64,000 nucleotides of DNA from Streptomonospora nanhaiensis (lineage in GTDB: Bacteria > Actinomycetota > Actinomycetes > Streptosporangiales > Streptosporangiaceae), in the NCBI RefSeq assembly GCF_026642255.1, contig NZ_CP113264.1:3224001-3288000 (forward strand), in the 5' to 3' direction. Each line of letters opens with the position of its first letter. Position 1 is the first letter of the stretch. The notes below the pieces were generated by a model that saw only the letters and a program-made list of their open reading frames with translations, was not told the DNA's origin and did not search any database. The position numbers were made by a program, and so were the translations under genes. Shown here piece after piece: positions 1 to 8,507 of this stretch.

Positions 1-215
1 ACGCGGACGTCCCGGTGGGCGTCCATCACGACCCAGTCCTCGCTGGCCAGCCGTCTGATCGCCTCGCGCAGGGGGGTGATGCTCATCCCCATCTCCTCCG
101 CCAGTTCGTACTGCGACAGGCGTGATCCCGGGGCGAGCTCACCGGAGGTGATGCGGCGGCGCAGCTCCGCGTAGGCCAGGCCGCCCTTGCTGGAGAAGAC
201 GTTCGCGCTGGTCAT
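1..215 (-). CDS. GntR-family transcriptional regulator (partial, N-terminus only)
   Basis: The reverse strand reads from an ATG at 215 into a winged-helix domain (Lys-Gly-Gly-Leu-Ala-Tyr near residue 10, then a Gly-Glu-Leu-Ala-Pro-Gly-Ser turn and a recognition helix with Pro-Leu-Arg-Glu-Ala). This layout is typical of the DNA-binding end of GntR/FadR-type repressors. About 71 residues are present; the effector-binding half lies outside the window. The gene is divergent from the tartrate dehydratase gene. Tandem CTTATAAG palindromes lie between them, so it is probably the local regulator of tartrate use. The subfamily (FCD or other) cannot be decided from the fragment. Confidence 0.85.
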   Translation of the reverse strand, partial: MTSANVFSSKGGLAYAELRRRITSGELAPGSRLSQYELAEEMGMSITPLREAIRRLASEDWVVMDAHRDVR

Positions 216-249
216 CGTGGCCTCTCTCACACAATCCTCGCTCGCGGGC

Positions 250-306
250 TTGTGACCCCCGTCTCGGTCAGTATAGGCTCCGCATAACTTATAAGGGACT
301 TATAAG
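250..306 (+). promoter_or_regulatory. Promoter with tandem CTTATAAG operators for tartrate genes
   Basis: TTGTGA (250-255), a 16-base spacer and TATAGG (272-277) form a plausible promoter. Two identical palindromes CTTATAAG (288-295 and 299-306), 11 bp apart centre to centre, lie at or just after the predicted transcription start. They are the only A+T-rich stretch nearby. One helical turn between palindromic half-sites and the adjacent GntR gene suggest a GntR operator; the assignment is inferred. Confidence 0.55.
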
Positions 307-330
307 AACTGGTTCGGCAGGAAGAAGGCC

Positions 331-1497
331 ATGAAGATCGTTTCCGCCCACGTCGGGACCATCCCGATCAGCTCGTCGATGCGCAACGCCTACATCGACT
401 TCAGCAAGATGGACTGCACGATCCTCGCGCTTGTCAGTGACGTGGTGGTCGACGGTGAGCCCCTGGTGGGCTACGGCTTCAACTCCAACGGCCGGTACAA
501 CGCCACGGCCATCCTGGGCGAGCGGATGCTGCCGCGGCTGCAGGACGCCTCGCCGGAGGAACTGCTGGACGGCGACGGCGAACTCTCGCCCGCCGCGGCG
601 TGGGACGTCATGATGCGCAACGAGAAGCCCGGCGGGCACGGTGAGCGCTCCGTCGCCGTCGGCGTGGTGGACATGGCGCTGCACGACCTCGCCGCCAAGG
701 CCGCGGGTGTGCCGCTGTACCGGTGGATCTCCGACCACTACGGTGACGGCGACCCGGACGAGGACGTCTTCGTCTACGCCGCCGGCGGCTACTACGCGCC
801 CGGCAAGTCCCTGAAGGACCTGCAGGACGAGATGAGGGGCTTCCTCGACGCCGGGTACGAGATCGTCAAGATGAAGATCGGCGGCGCCGACCTGGCCGAG
901 GACCTCAGGCGCATCGAGGCGGTCATCGACGTCCTGGACGGCGACGGGTCCCGCCTGATGGTGGACGTCAACGGCAAGTTCGACCTGCGGACCGCGCTGG
1001 ACTACGGCCGGGCCATCGAACGGTACGGCCTCTTCTGGTACGAGGAGGTCGGCGACCCGCTGGACTACGGCCTCAACGCGACGCTGTCGGAGAACTACCG
1101 CCACCCCATCGCGACCGGCGAGAACCTGTTCTCGCTGCAGGACGCCCGGAACCTGATCCGCTACGGCGGAATGCGCCCGGACCGCGATTTCCTCCAGGTC
1201 GACCCGGCGCTGAGCTACGGGTTGACGGAGTACCGCCGGGTCCTGGACATGCTCGCCCTGCACGGCTGGTCCTCCCGCCGGTGCGTCCCGCACGGGGGGC
1301 ACCAGTTCTCACTGCACATCGCCGCGGCCCTCAAGCTCGGCGGCAACGAGTCCTACCCCGGGGAGTTCCAGCCCACGGGCGGTTTCACCGACGACGCGGT
1401 GGTCGCCCGCGGCCGTGTGGCGCCGGGGGAGCTGCCGGGCATCGGGCTCGAGGGCAAGGCGGAGTTCCACCGCCTCCTCCGCGGCCTGCACGCCTGA
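331..1497 (+). CDS. tarD: D(-)-tartrate dehydratase (enolase superfamily)
   Basis: This 388-residue protein matches the characterised Bradyrhizobium D-tartrate dehydratase along its whole length as I recall it. Shared stretches include Arg-Asn-Ala-Tyr-Ile-Asp-Phe near residue 18, Glu-Lys-Pro-Gly-Gly-His-Gly-Glu-Arg-Ser near 98 and Gly-Gly-Met-Arg-Pro-Asp-Arg near 280. The catalytic Lys-x-Lys is K180/K182, the Mg ligands are D212, E238 and E264, and the general acid/base His is H321, in the family spacing. The reaction is dehydration of D-tartrate to oxaloacetate in the cytoplasm. The start follows GGAAGAAGG with good spacing. The DASS transporter gene follows and a GntR regulator is divergent, which fits a tartrate uptake and degradation unit. 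Confidence 0.9.
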   Translation: MKIVSAHVGTIPISSSMRNAYIDFSKMDCTILALVSDVVVDGEPLVGYGFNSNGRYNATAILGERMLPRLQDASPEELLDGDGELSPAAAWDVMMRNEKPGGHGERSVAVGVVDMALHDLAAKAAGVPLYRWISDHYGDGDPDEDVFVYAAGGYYAPGKSLKDLQDEMRGFLDAGYEIVKMKIGGADLAEDLRRIEAVIDVLDGDGSRLMVDVNGKFDLRTALDYGRAIERYGLFWYEEVGDPLDYGLNATLSENYRHPIATGENLFSLQDARNLIRYGGMRPDRDFLQVDPALSYGLTEYRRVLDMLALHGWSSRRCVPHGGHQFSLHIAAALKLGGNESYPGEFQPTGGFTDDAVVARGRVAPGELPGIGLEGKAEFHRLLRGLHA

Positions 1498-1766
1498 CCG
1501 GCCGGGGCCGGCGGCCCCCGAACCGTCCGCGGAGGCGGGGCCGCCGGTCCCGACGACACCCGCGACCGCCCCGGGGCGGTCCGGACGACCGTCCCCGCGG
1601 CGACCCCCGACGAAGTCGGCCCCATGACCGACGACGGACCCCTGGGCTCCCCGGCGGAGTGCCCACGTCCCCCTTTTCCCTCATGGCCGATGTCGACCCG
1701 CGTACCCCCCGCGCCGACCCCCCCGCAGCAAGTCGCGCCGAGCAAGAGACCGAAGAAGGTACGGCA

Positions 1767-3452
1767 ATGGCACACTCCTACCTGTATCCCCTCCGGGGGA
1801 ACCTGTGGGCCTCGCACCGCGAGATCAAAGAGCTCCTGACGTTCTCCAGCCGCAGGAAGGCACCGGGGCCGGAGCCGGTGGCGTCGTCCCCCGGGGGCGG
1901 CGGAGTCTCCGAGCGGGCCCCCGGCGCCCCGGAGGGCCCGGGACCGGCCCGGGGCTCCGGGGATCCCGGACCCGGGTACACGCCCGCACGCCTCATCGGA
2001 CTGGTACTCGGGCCGCTGCTCTTCGCGGTGACGCTCGTGTTCTTCGAGCCCGAGGGGCTCTCGCCGGAGGGGCGGGCGGTCCTCGCCACCACCCTGTGGG
2101 TCGCGACCTGGTGGATCACGGAGGCGATCCCCATCCCGGTCACGTCCCTGCTCCCGATCGTGCTCCTGCCGCTGACCGGTGCGCTGGGCGGGGACGCGGT
2201 GGTCGCGGCGTACGGCAACGACATCATCTTCCTGTTCCTCGGGGGCTTCTCGCTCGCAATCGCGATGGAGAAGTGGAACCTCCACCAACGCATCGCCCTC
2301 TCGATCGTCGCGGCGATCGGCACGAGTCCGCGCCGTATCGTCCTCGGGTTCATGGTCGCGACGGGCTTCCTGTCGATGTGGGTCTCCAACACGGCCGCCA
2401 CGATGATGATGATCCCCGTGGGGCTGGCGGTCGTCTACCAGGCCGCCCGTTCGCTGCGGGGCGGGGAATTCGCCGCGGACCTGCCGAAGTTCGAGAAGTC
2501 CATCGTCTTCGGTATCGGTTACGCGGCCACCATCGGCGGTCTCGGGACGCTCATCGGGACGCCGCCGCTCGCCATTCTCTCGGGGACCGTCGGGGAGCTC
2601 TTCGGCGAGAGCATCTCGTTCGGCGGATGGATGGTGTTCGGACTCCCGATCGTCGTCGTCCTCCTGGCCTTCGCGTGGTTCTACCTGACCGGCGTCGTGT
2701 TCAAGGTCCGCTTCAAGCACCTCCCCGGCGGCAAGGAGATCATCCGGGGGGAGAGGAGGTCCCTCGGCAGGATGTCCGCCGAGGAGAAGGCCGTGCTCGT
2801 CGTCTTCCTCGGGGCGGCGTTCATGTGGGTGACCCGTTCGTTCCTCTGGGACGGCCTTCTCCCGGGCATCAGCGACGGCGTGATCGCCGTCGTCGCCACG
2901 GTGGTGCTGTTCACGCTTCCGTCGCGCAACGACGAGGAGAGGAAGATCCTCCGATGGGAGGACTCGAAGAAGATCCCCTGGGGGATCCTCCTGCTGTTCG
3001 GCGGCGGGCTGGCCATCGCCGCGGGGTTCGTCGAGACCGGCCTCTCCGCGTGGATCGGCGAGCAGCTGCGCACGCTCGACGGGATCGACGTGGTCCTGAT
3101 CATCGTCATCGCCACCGCCCTCGTGCTGTTCCTGACGGAGATCACCTCCAACGCCGCGACGGCGACGATGATCCTCCCCGTCATGGCGGCCTTCGCGATC
3201 TCGCTGAACGTTCACCCCTACGCGCTGATGGTCCCCTGCGCGATGGCCGCGAACTGCGCGTTCATGCTTCCGGTGGGCACCCCTCCGAACGCGATCATGT
3301 TCGGCACCGGCCGGGTGACGATCATGGAGATGGTCAGGACCGGGTTCTGGCTGAACGTCATCGCCCTCGCCCTCATCGTCGCGGGCACGCTCTACATGCT
3401 GCCGCTCATGTGGGGGATCGACCTCATGTCCCTTCCCGCCGGGTTCCGGTGA
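1767..3452 (+). CDS. DASS (SLC13) family anion:sodium symporter, probable tartrate/dicarboxylate importer
   Basis: A 561-residue membrane protein. A ~75-residue Pro/Gly-rich hydrophilic N-terminus precedes about 11-12 hydrophobic segments. The two family Ser-Asn-Thr/Ala motifs are present (SNTAATMMMIPV near residue 210 and SNAATATMILPV near 465), as is the signature PVGTPPNAIMFGTG near 505. Such carriers move di- and tricarboxylates; E. coli TtdT of the broader DASS group exchanges tartrate and succinate. Position 270 bases after tarD supports tartrate or related dicarboxylates as substrate. The ATG at 1767 follows AAGAAGG; an in-frame ATG at 1683 would add 28 residues with a poorer ribosome site. 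Confidence 0.85.
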   Translation: MAHSYLYPLRGNLWASHREIKELLTFSSRRKAPGPEPVASSPGGGGVSERAPGAPEGPGPARGSGDPGPGYTPARLIGLVLGPLLFAVTLVFFEPEGLSPEGRAVLATTLWVATWWITEAIPIPVTSLLPIVLLPLTGALGGDAVVAAYGNDIIFLFLGGFSLAIAMEKWNLHQRIALSIVAAIGTSPRRIVLGFMVATGFLSMWVSNTAATMMMIPVGLAVVYQAARSLRGGEFAADLPKFEKSIVFGIGYAATIGGLGTLIGTPPLAILSGTVGELFGESISFGGWMVFGLPIVVVLLAFAWFYLTGVVFKVRFKHLPGGKEIIRGERRSLGRMSAEEKAVLVVFLGAAFMWVTRSFLWDGLLPGISDGVIAVVATVVLFTLPSRNDEERKILRWEDSKKIPWGILLLFGGGLAIAAGFVETGLSAWIGEQLRTLDGIDVVLIIVIATALVLFLTEITSNAATATMILPVMAAFAISLNVHPYALMVPCAMAANCAFMLPVGTPPNAIMFGTGRVTIMEMVRTGFWLNVIALALIVAGTLYMLPLMWGIDLMSLPAGFR

Positions 3453-3989
3453 GGCCTGGCCGGTGACACCGGCCCGGAGGAGCGGGGCGTGGACCCCGCC
3501 CCTCCTGGCCGGTTCCGCCGGGTGCTCCGCGCCGGTCCCGGGGGACGCGTTCGCCGCCCGGTCCGGTCGCCGGCCGCCCATGCAGCACCGCCGCGTGCCC
3601 TCGGGGGCGGGACCGGACCCGCCCCCGAGGGCACGCCCGCGCCCGCGTCCGTGTCCCCCGTGCTCCTTCCGACGACCGCGGCGAAAGATCAGGACAAAGT
3701 CATTTCCGAAGGCGCCTGAGTCGAAAATCCCTTTTGTGAAATAGAAGAAGTTGTTCCACTCGTTGCTCCCTCGTCGGTGTTTTGTCGTGCCGGATAACGC
3801 AGTTCGGAGGGCCGTTCCGGGGGAAACGGAAAGAAAAGCCCTCCGGCGCGATAGATTCGCCGGTGGGCCGTATTTCAGGGTGTCGGGCACGGGATGGTTT
3901 CTGTTCCCGTGCCCTGTGCCCCCTTCGGGAGAACGGTCCGTTCGGAAAACAGCAGCGGTCTGTCGACCTTCTTCCGTGAGGAGAGACGT
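3453..3989. other. Intergenic region: terminator then A+T-richer leader of the prenyl-synthase gene
   Basis: No credible gene; the open frames here are GC-bias frames without ribosome sites or family motifs. The first part holds the strong hairpin listed separately. Bases 3680-3960 are much less GC-rich than the surroundings (for example around 3720-3760 and 3775-3860), which is typical of a promoter and leader region. I could not choose a convincing -35/-10 pair. Confidence 0.5.
3593..3636 (+). terminator. 19-bp perfect hairpin terminator
   Basis: Arms 3593-3611 and 3618-3636 are exact reverse complements with a 6-base ACCGGA loop. There is no U-tract, as is usual for actinobacteria. It lies about 140 bases after the DASS transporter stop and should end the tartrate transcript. 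Confidence 0.75.
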
Positions 3990-6236
3990 GTGAGCATGGC
4001 GACGACGCCCGAGGACGACACGGACCGGCGGGCGAGCGCCGGCGCCGCCGCGCGCACCCCGCCGGGGACGGACCATGGCGAGGGCTACTGGCGGTTCGTC
4101 ACCTGGATCGACGACGGCGGCGCCACCGTCGGCCTCACCGTCCATGTGGCCCGGTACGGGGTCGAGGACGCGGACGGCCGCCCCACCCACGCCCACGCCG
4201 CCACCTGGCACGTCCGCGACCGGGGGACGGGCCACCGTGCCGACGCCTCCTGGACGGACACCGGGTTCCTCGACCTGGCGCGCGCCGCGGCCGAGAACGA
4301 CCCCTTCCTGGACCGCAGCGTGCGCGCCGCGATGCTGGACCTCCTCAAGCCCGGCGACGGGCTGTACCCCGACCGCGAGCTGCCCGGGCCCGTGGTGGCG
4401 GGCGGGGGCGGCCTCGACCTCGACTACGGCGGTGTCGTCCGCCTGCGCGCGGACGGGGACCGCCTCCTCCTCGACCTGCGCGGCGACGAGGGCTCCTGGC
4501 GCCTGCGTCTCACCCCCGCGGCGCCCGCGTCCCCCCACACGGCCGTGGACGGCCTCCCCTCGGCGCGGCCGTCCCGGGTCGTGCCGCGTGTCGTCGTGGA
4601 GGGGACCCGGACCGATGCCGACGGGGAGCGGCCCGTCCACGGTACGGGCTGGTACGAGCGCGTCCTGCCGGACGCTCCCCGCGACGCGGCCGGACCGGTC
4701 CCGGACAGCGAACCCGTGTGGACCCGTGCCGTGGCGCGCCTGGACGACGGATGGACCGTCACCGCCACGCGGCGCGGCCGGGTGGACGCCCTCACGGGGC
4801 GGACCCGCACCGAGCCGGTGGAGGTCCTGCTGCACTCGCCGGAGGGGGGTTGCACGACGGTGCGGGCGAGCGTGACCGACGCCGCGACCTGGACCTCCCT
4901 GGCCAGCCTGCGCGTCCACGTCACCGAGTGGTTGATCGAGGCCCACGGCGGTCTGCGCCTGTGGGTGCGGGCGTGGTCCCCCTCCCAGGAGTCCCGCGCC
5001 CTCCTCCACGGCACCGGCACCCTCGTGGCCCACGCCGACGTCGAGGGCGTCCGGGGCGGTGTGCCCGTCCGCGGACGCGGACACCTGGAATCCCGCCCGG
5101 CCGGCAGGATCACGCGCTTCGAGCCCCACATGCGCGGTATAGAGGCCGTGGTGAGGGAGGAACTGAGGAGCGTCTACCCCGACCGCCCGGACCGGGACGC
5201 CCTCACCGCACTCGCGGGTCTGGAGGAGCGCCCCGGGGTGCTCGACGCCTCGACGGCGGACGACCTGCACGCCGCGCTCGTCCGCCCCCTCCGCCACACC
5301 ACGGACGGCGCGGGCAAGGGCATGCGGACCTACCTGTGGTTGCAGATCGTGGACCTGTACGGAGGAGACCCCCAACGGCTCCGGCCCATGCTCGCGGTCA
5401 TCGAGGCACTCCAGACGGGCAACCTCATGATCGACGACATCCAGGACCGCTCGCCCATGCGCAGGGGGCGGCCCGCCGCCCACACGGTGTTCGGGGACGC
5501 GTTGACGATCAACGCCGGGACGCACGCCTACTTCCTCGTCGACCAGGTCCTCCCCCCGCTCGTGCGCGGGGACGACCGCCTGCTCCTGGCCGTGTACCGG
5601 ATCGTCATGGGCATCATGCGCGCCGGGCACGCGGGCCAGGCACTGGACATCACCGGCCACGCCGCCGCGATGGACGAGGCCGTGCGCACCGGTGAGGCCG
5701 GCCCCCTCCTGAGCCGGATCCGCACCGCCCACCTCCTCAAGACGGCCCTGCCCATACGCAGCCTGGCCGAGATCGCCGCGCTCCTGTCCGGTGCCTCCGA
5801 GGAGCAGCTCCGGGGCGTCCGCGTCTACGGGGAGAAGGTCGGCCTGGCCTTCCAGATCGGAGACGACATGCTGGACCTGAGGGGGGTCACCGTGCGCGAC
5901 CCCTCCGGAGCGCTGACGTCCACCAAACTCCGGGCCGAGGACCTGCGGGAGGGCAAGGTGACGATGCCCCTGGCCCACGCCGTCGCCCTCCTGCCCCCCG
6001 ACCGCGTACGCGTGATCTGGGAACGCGTGCGGACAGGCGTGGCGGACGAGGCGGAGGCCGCGGAGATCGCCGACGAGCTCATCGCCTGCGGCGCGGTGCG
6101 GGCCTGCGAGGACGAGTGCCGCGCGCTGGTCGACGAGGGCTGGGGGCGGTTGCGGGGGGACCTGCCCCGGAACTGGTCGGCGCTGGGCCTCCACGCCCTG
6201 GGAACCTGGGCCGTCCACCGGAACGCGGAGTGCTGA
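3990..6236 (+). CDS. Fusion protein: lipocalin/CrtC-like N-terminal domain plus isoprenyl diphosphate synthase
   Basis: About 748 residues. The C-terminal half (about 405-740) is an all-alpha trans-isoprenyl diphosphate synthase with both Mg-binding Asp-rich motifs: DDIQD at 482-486 followed by RSPMRRGRP, and DDMLD at 625-629 inside GLAFQIGDD. It should condense isoprenyl diphosphates (FPP/GGPP-type product). The sequence around the first motif resembles the eukaryotic-type GGPP synthases more than actinobacterial IdsA. The N-terminal ~390 residues are rich in beta-strand with repeated Trp/Gly patterns (GYWRFVTW near 30, VHGTGWYERVLP near 205, GRGHLES near 360). That resembles the AttH/CrtC lipocalin-like fold, which includes carotenoid hydratases and some cyclases; this assignment is tentative. 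GTG at 3990 follows GAGGAGA; ATG at 3996 is the alternative. An ABC exporter follows after 2 bases. Confidence 0.7.
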   Translation: MSMATTPEDDTDRRASAGAAARTPPGTDHGEGYWRFVTWIDDGGATVGLTVHVARYGVEDADGRPTHAHAATWHVRDRGTGHRADASWTDTGFLDLARAAAENDPFLDRSVRAAMLDLLKPGDGLYPDRELPGPVVAGGGGLDLDYGGVVRLRADGDRLLLDLRGDEGSWRLRLTPAAPASPHTAVDGLPSARPSRVVPRVVVEGTRTDADGERPVHGTGWYERVLPDAPRDAAGPVPDSEPVWTRAVARLDDGWTVTATRRGRVDALTGRTRTEPVEVLLHSPEGGCTTVRASVTDAATWTSLASLRVHVTEWLIEAHGGLRLWVRAWSPSQESRALLHGTGTLVAHADVEGVRGGVPVRGRGHLESRPAGRITRFEPHMRGIEAVVREELRSVYPDRPDRDALTALAGLEERPGVLDASTADDLHAALVRPLRHTTDGAGKGMRTYLWLQIVDLYGGDPQRLRPMLAVIEALQTGNLMIDDIQDRSPMRRGRPAAHTVFGDALTINAGTHAYFLVDQVLPPLVRGDDRLLLAVYRIVMGIMRAGHAGQALDITGHAAAMDEAVRTGEAGPLLSRIRTAHLLKTALPIRSLAEIAALLSGASEEQLRGVRVYGEKVGLAFQIGDDMLDLRGVTVRDPSGALTSTKLRAEDLREGKVTMPLAHAVALLPPDRVRVIWERVRTGVADEAEAAEIADELIACGAVRACEDECRALVDEGWGRLRGDLPRNWSALGLHALGTWAVHRNAEC

Positions 6237-6238
6237 GC

Positions 6239-6919
6239 ATGGTACGTTCCGCGTCACCGAGCCCGCAGGGGACGGCCGGCACGCCCGCGCCCGCCACGTC
6301 CACGCTGAGCGTCCGCGGCGTCCACAAGTCCTACGGCCACCACCGCGTACTCCGCGGCGCCGACCTGGAGCTGCCCCCGGGGTGTCTGGGCGGCGTGGTC
6401 GGCGAGAACGGCGCCGGCAAGTCCACCCTCCTGCGCATCCTCGCCGGACAGCTGTCGCCCGACCGGGGGGAGGTGGCCTACGCCGGGCGGCTGGGGTACT
6501 GCCCCCAGCACACGGTCCTCAACCCGTCCTTCACCGTGGAACAGCACCTGCGGTTCTTCCAGGTCGCCTACGACCTGCCGGACCTGGCGCTGGCCCACGA
6601 GCTCATGGACCTCCTGTCGTTCGCCGGGTACCGGCGCCACCGTGTGGGCTCCCTCAGCGGGGGGACCCGGCAGAAGCTCAACCTCACCCTGGCCCTCATG
6701 CACGATCCGCCCCTGCTGCTCCTCGACGAGCCCTACCAGGGCTTCGACTGGGAGACCTACGAACGCTTCTGGGAGCTGTCCGCCCGCCTGCGCGACCGGG
6801 GCCGGTCGGTGCTGGTGGTCTCCCACATCGCCTTCGACACGACCCGCTTCGACCGCCTGTGGCGACTGGAACAGGGCCGACCGGTACCGGCGTCCACAGG
6901 AGCGGGGGAGGGGCGGTGA
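6239..6919 (+). CDS. ABC transporter ATP-binding protein
   Basis: A 226-residue single nucleotide-binding domain: Walker [10 protein letters not shown] at residues 55-63, signature LSGGTRQKL near 140, and Walker B LLLLDEPYQG near 160, followed by a switch His (VVSHIAF). Its short length and lack of fused membrane segments match the ATPases of ABC-2 exporters. It starts 2 bases after the fusion prenyl synthase and overlaps the permease by 4 bases, so the three genes are almost certainly co-translated. Export of the prenylated or terpenoid product, or self-protection against it, is inferred. Confidence 0.85.
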   Translation: MVRSASPSPQGTAGTPAPATSTLSVRGVHKSYGHHRVLRGADLELPPGCLGGVVGENGAGKSTLLRILAGQLSPDRGEVAYAGRLGYCPQHTVLNPSFTVEQHLRFFQVAYDLPDLALAHELMDLLSFAGYRRHRVGSLSGGTRQKLNLTLALMHDPPLLLLDEPYQGFDWETYERFWELSARLRDRGRSVLVVSHIAFDTTRFDRLWRLEQGRPVPASTGAGEGR

Positions 6920-7722
6920 ACGCGCGTCGGGCCTGGGACCGCTACCGGACCGCGACGGTGTTCGCGGTCACCGAGCACCTGCGCAACCGCCTGGCCCTCG
7001 TGCTCGTGCTGGGCTTCGTGCCGCTGTGGATCACCCTGGTCCACCTGGTGATCGCCGACGGCGACGTCACGTTCCTGCTGCGCGCCAGCGGCGAGCACCT
7101 GACGGTGAACGGCAACCACATCAGCCAGATCTCGGGGGCCGTCAACGCCGTCACGCTCATCGTCGGCTTCATGATGTTCATCGTGACGTTCCGGTCGGTG
7201 GGCTTCGACCAGCGGCTGGTCCTGGCGGGCTATCCCCGCAGTCACCTGCTGGCGGGCAAGCTCACGGCGCTGGTCCTGGCCACGGCGGCGGTGTGCGCCT
7301 ACGCCACGGCGGTGACGGCCGTGTACTGGACCCCCGAGCGGCCGGTGGCGCTGTGGATGGCGCTGTGCGGGGCCGCGCTCGCGTTCGGCGGGATCGGGAT
7401 CGCCCTCGGGGTGGCCCTGCGCGGGGAGCTGGAGGGCATGTTCGTCGTCATCATGCTCAGCATCATCGACATGGGGCTCCAGAACCCGGTGGCCAACCCC
7501 GCCGCCGACAGCGACGTCGTGCGCTACCTGCCCGCCTACGGGACCATGCAGTCGGGAACGGCGGCGGGGTTCGTGGAGGACGTCCCGTGGGCCCACATGG
7601 CGCTGGGGCCGCTGTGGTTCGTGTGTGCGGTGGTGGTGGCAGGGACGGTGCTGTGGATGCGCACCCGTGACCGCCGCTCGCCCCTGGCCGGGATGCGCAG
7701 GGGTGTTCCGCGGCGGGGATGA
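6916..7722 (+). CDS. ABC-2 type transporter permease
   Basis: A 268-residue integral membrane protein with about six hydrophobic segments (for example residues 24-42, 75-92, 112-133, 140-155, 170-185 and 240-260). The GTG start overlaps the TGA of the ATPase gene (GTGA). No sequence hallmark points to a particular substrate. Partner of the preceding ATPase; together with the fused prenyl synthase it forms a three-gene unit closed by the hairpin at 7771-7808. Confidence 0.8.
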   Translation: MNARRAWDRYRTATVFAVTEHLRNRLALVLVLGFVPLWITLVHLVIADGDVTFLLRASGEHLTVNGNHISQISGAVNAVTLIVGFMMFIVTFRSVGFDQRLVLAGYPRSHLLAGKLTALVLATAAVCAYATAVTAVYWTPERPVALWMALCGAALAFGGIGIALGVALRGELEGMFVVIMLSIIDMGLQNPVANPAADSDVVRYLPAYGTMQSGTAAGFVEDVPWAHMALGPLWFVCAVVVAGTVLWMRTRDRRSPLAGMRRGVPRRG

Positions 7723-7770
7723 GGGACGCCCCGCCGAACCGCCGTGCGCGGCGCCCCCGGGGCAGGTCCC

Positions 7771-7808
7771 GCGGCCACCGGGAGGGGCGGCCCCCTCCCG
7801 GCGGCCGC
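7771..7808. terminator. Bidirectional hairpin terminator between convergent genes
   Basis: Inner arms CCGGGAGGGG (7778-7787) and CCCCTCCCGG (7792-7801) with a 4-base loop are extended by GCGGCC/GGCCGC (7771-7776 and 7803-7808) across one mismatch. It lies between the rightward ABC permease and the leftward membrane-protein gene and can serve both transcripts. Confidence 0.75.
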
Positions 7809-7846
7809 AGGACCTGGACGGTCCGCGGAACACGGCCCGGGCCCGG

Positions 7847-8500
7847 TCAGAACCAGAACCACTGGATCGGGTTCATGCCGTAGACGGCGACGAACGCGCC
7901 GCCGACGACCGCGGTGACGGCCACAGAGGTCAGGACCGGGCGCCGCGCGGGAAAGCGCCGCGCGCACGCCCACACCAGGAAGGCCAGGCCCGCGGCGACG
8001 GACGCGCTCCAGTAGGCCACCGAGGTGGTCTCGGCGACCACGAGGTGCCCGTAGACCCCCTCGCCGATGAGCACACCGCTGAGCATGCCCGTGCCCCAGG
8101 GGGCGAAGCCGGTGCGAAAGCGCAGGGAGTGGGCCGTCAGGCCGAGGAAGGGGCCCACCAGGACGGCCGCGGTGAGCCAGAAGGCCGTGGTGCCAGCCGA
8201 GGCGTGGTAGCCGCGCAGGACCGAGGCCAGGTCGTAGCCGAGCATCATGCACGCCAGCGCCGCCGCGGCGGCGGCCACGGCCGCCCACCGGCGCCGGGGC
8301 AGCAGGGCGAGGAGGAACGCCGCCACGCTCCAGGAACCGCTGGAGTTGCTCAGGGAGTTCAGGTGGAAGGGCAGCCATCCCTGGCTGAAGGAGGTCAGCG
8401 CGCCGATGGCCAGCCCGCCGAGCGCGGCCGCGGCGAGGGCGCCCACGGAGGCGGCGAGGCCGGGGGGTGTCGGGTGCGGGGTCGTCGTAGAGGCGCTCAT
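7847..8500 (-). CDS. DUF6518-like membrane protein
   Basis: A 217-residue protein with six or seven hydrophobic segments. It has a distinctive N-terminal element (Leu-Asn-Ser-Leu-Ser-Asn-Ser-Ser-Gly-Ser-Trp near 47-57) and ends in aromatic residues. The pattern resembles small actinobacterial proteins of the DUF6518 group, whose function is unknown; the assignment is from memory. It begins 7 bases after the flippase-like gene, so it is the last gene of the leftward cluster. A role in moving or sensing the cluster's product is possible but unsupported. Confidence 0.6.
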   Translation of the reverse strand: MSASTTTPHPTPPGLAASVGALAAAALGGLAIGALTSFSQGWLPFHLNSLSNSSGSWSVAAFLLALLPRRRWAAVAAAAAALACMMLGYDLASVLRGYHASAGTTAFWLTAAVLVGPFLGLTAHSLRFRTGFAPWGTGMLSGVLIGEGVYGHLVVAETTSVAYWSASVAAGLAFLVWACARRFPARRPVLTSVAVTAVVGGAFVAVYGMNPIQWFWF

Positions 8501-8507
8501 GCCTGCG

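Noticed and set aside
1281..1766. Longer N-terminus for the DASS transporter
   Set aside because: The extra 162 residues are Arg/Pro-rich, overlap tarD and lack family similarity; a ribosome site supports 1767.
1353..6257. A 1634-codon open frame on the minus strand
   Set aside because: It runs antisense through the DASS transporter and the prenyl-synthase gene, has no motifs or ribosome site, and arises from third-position GC bias.
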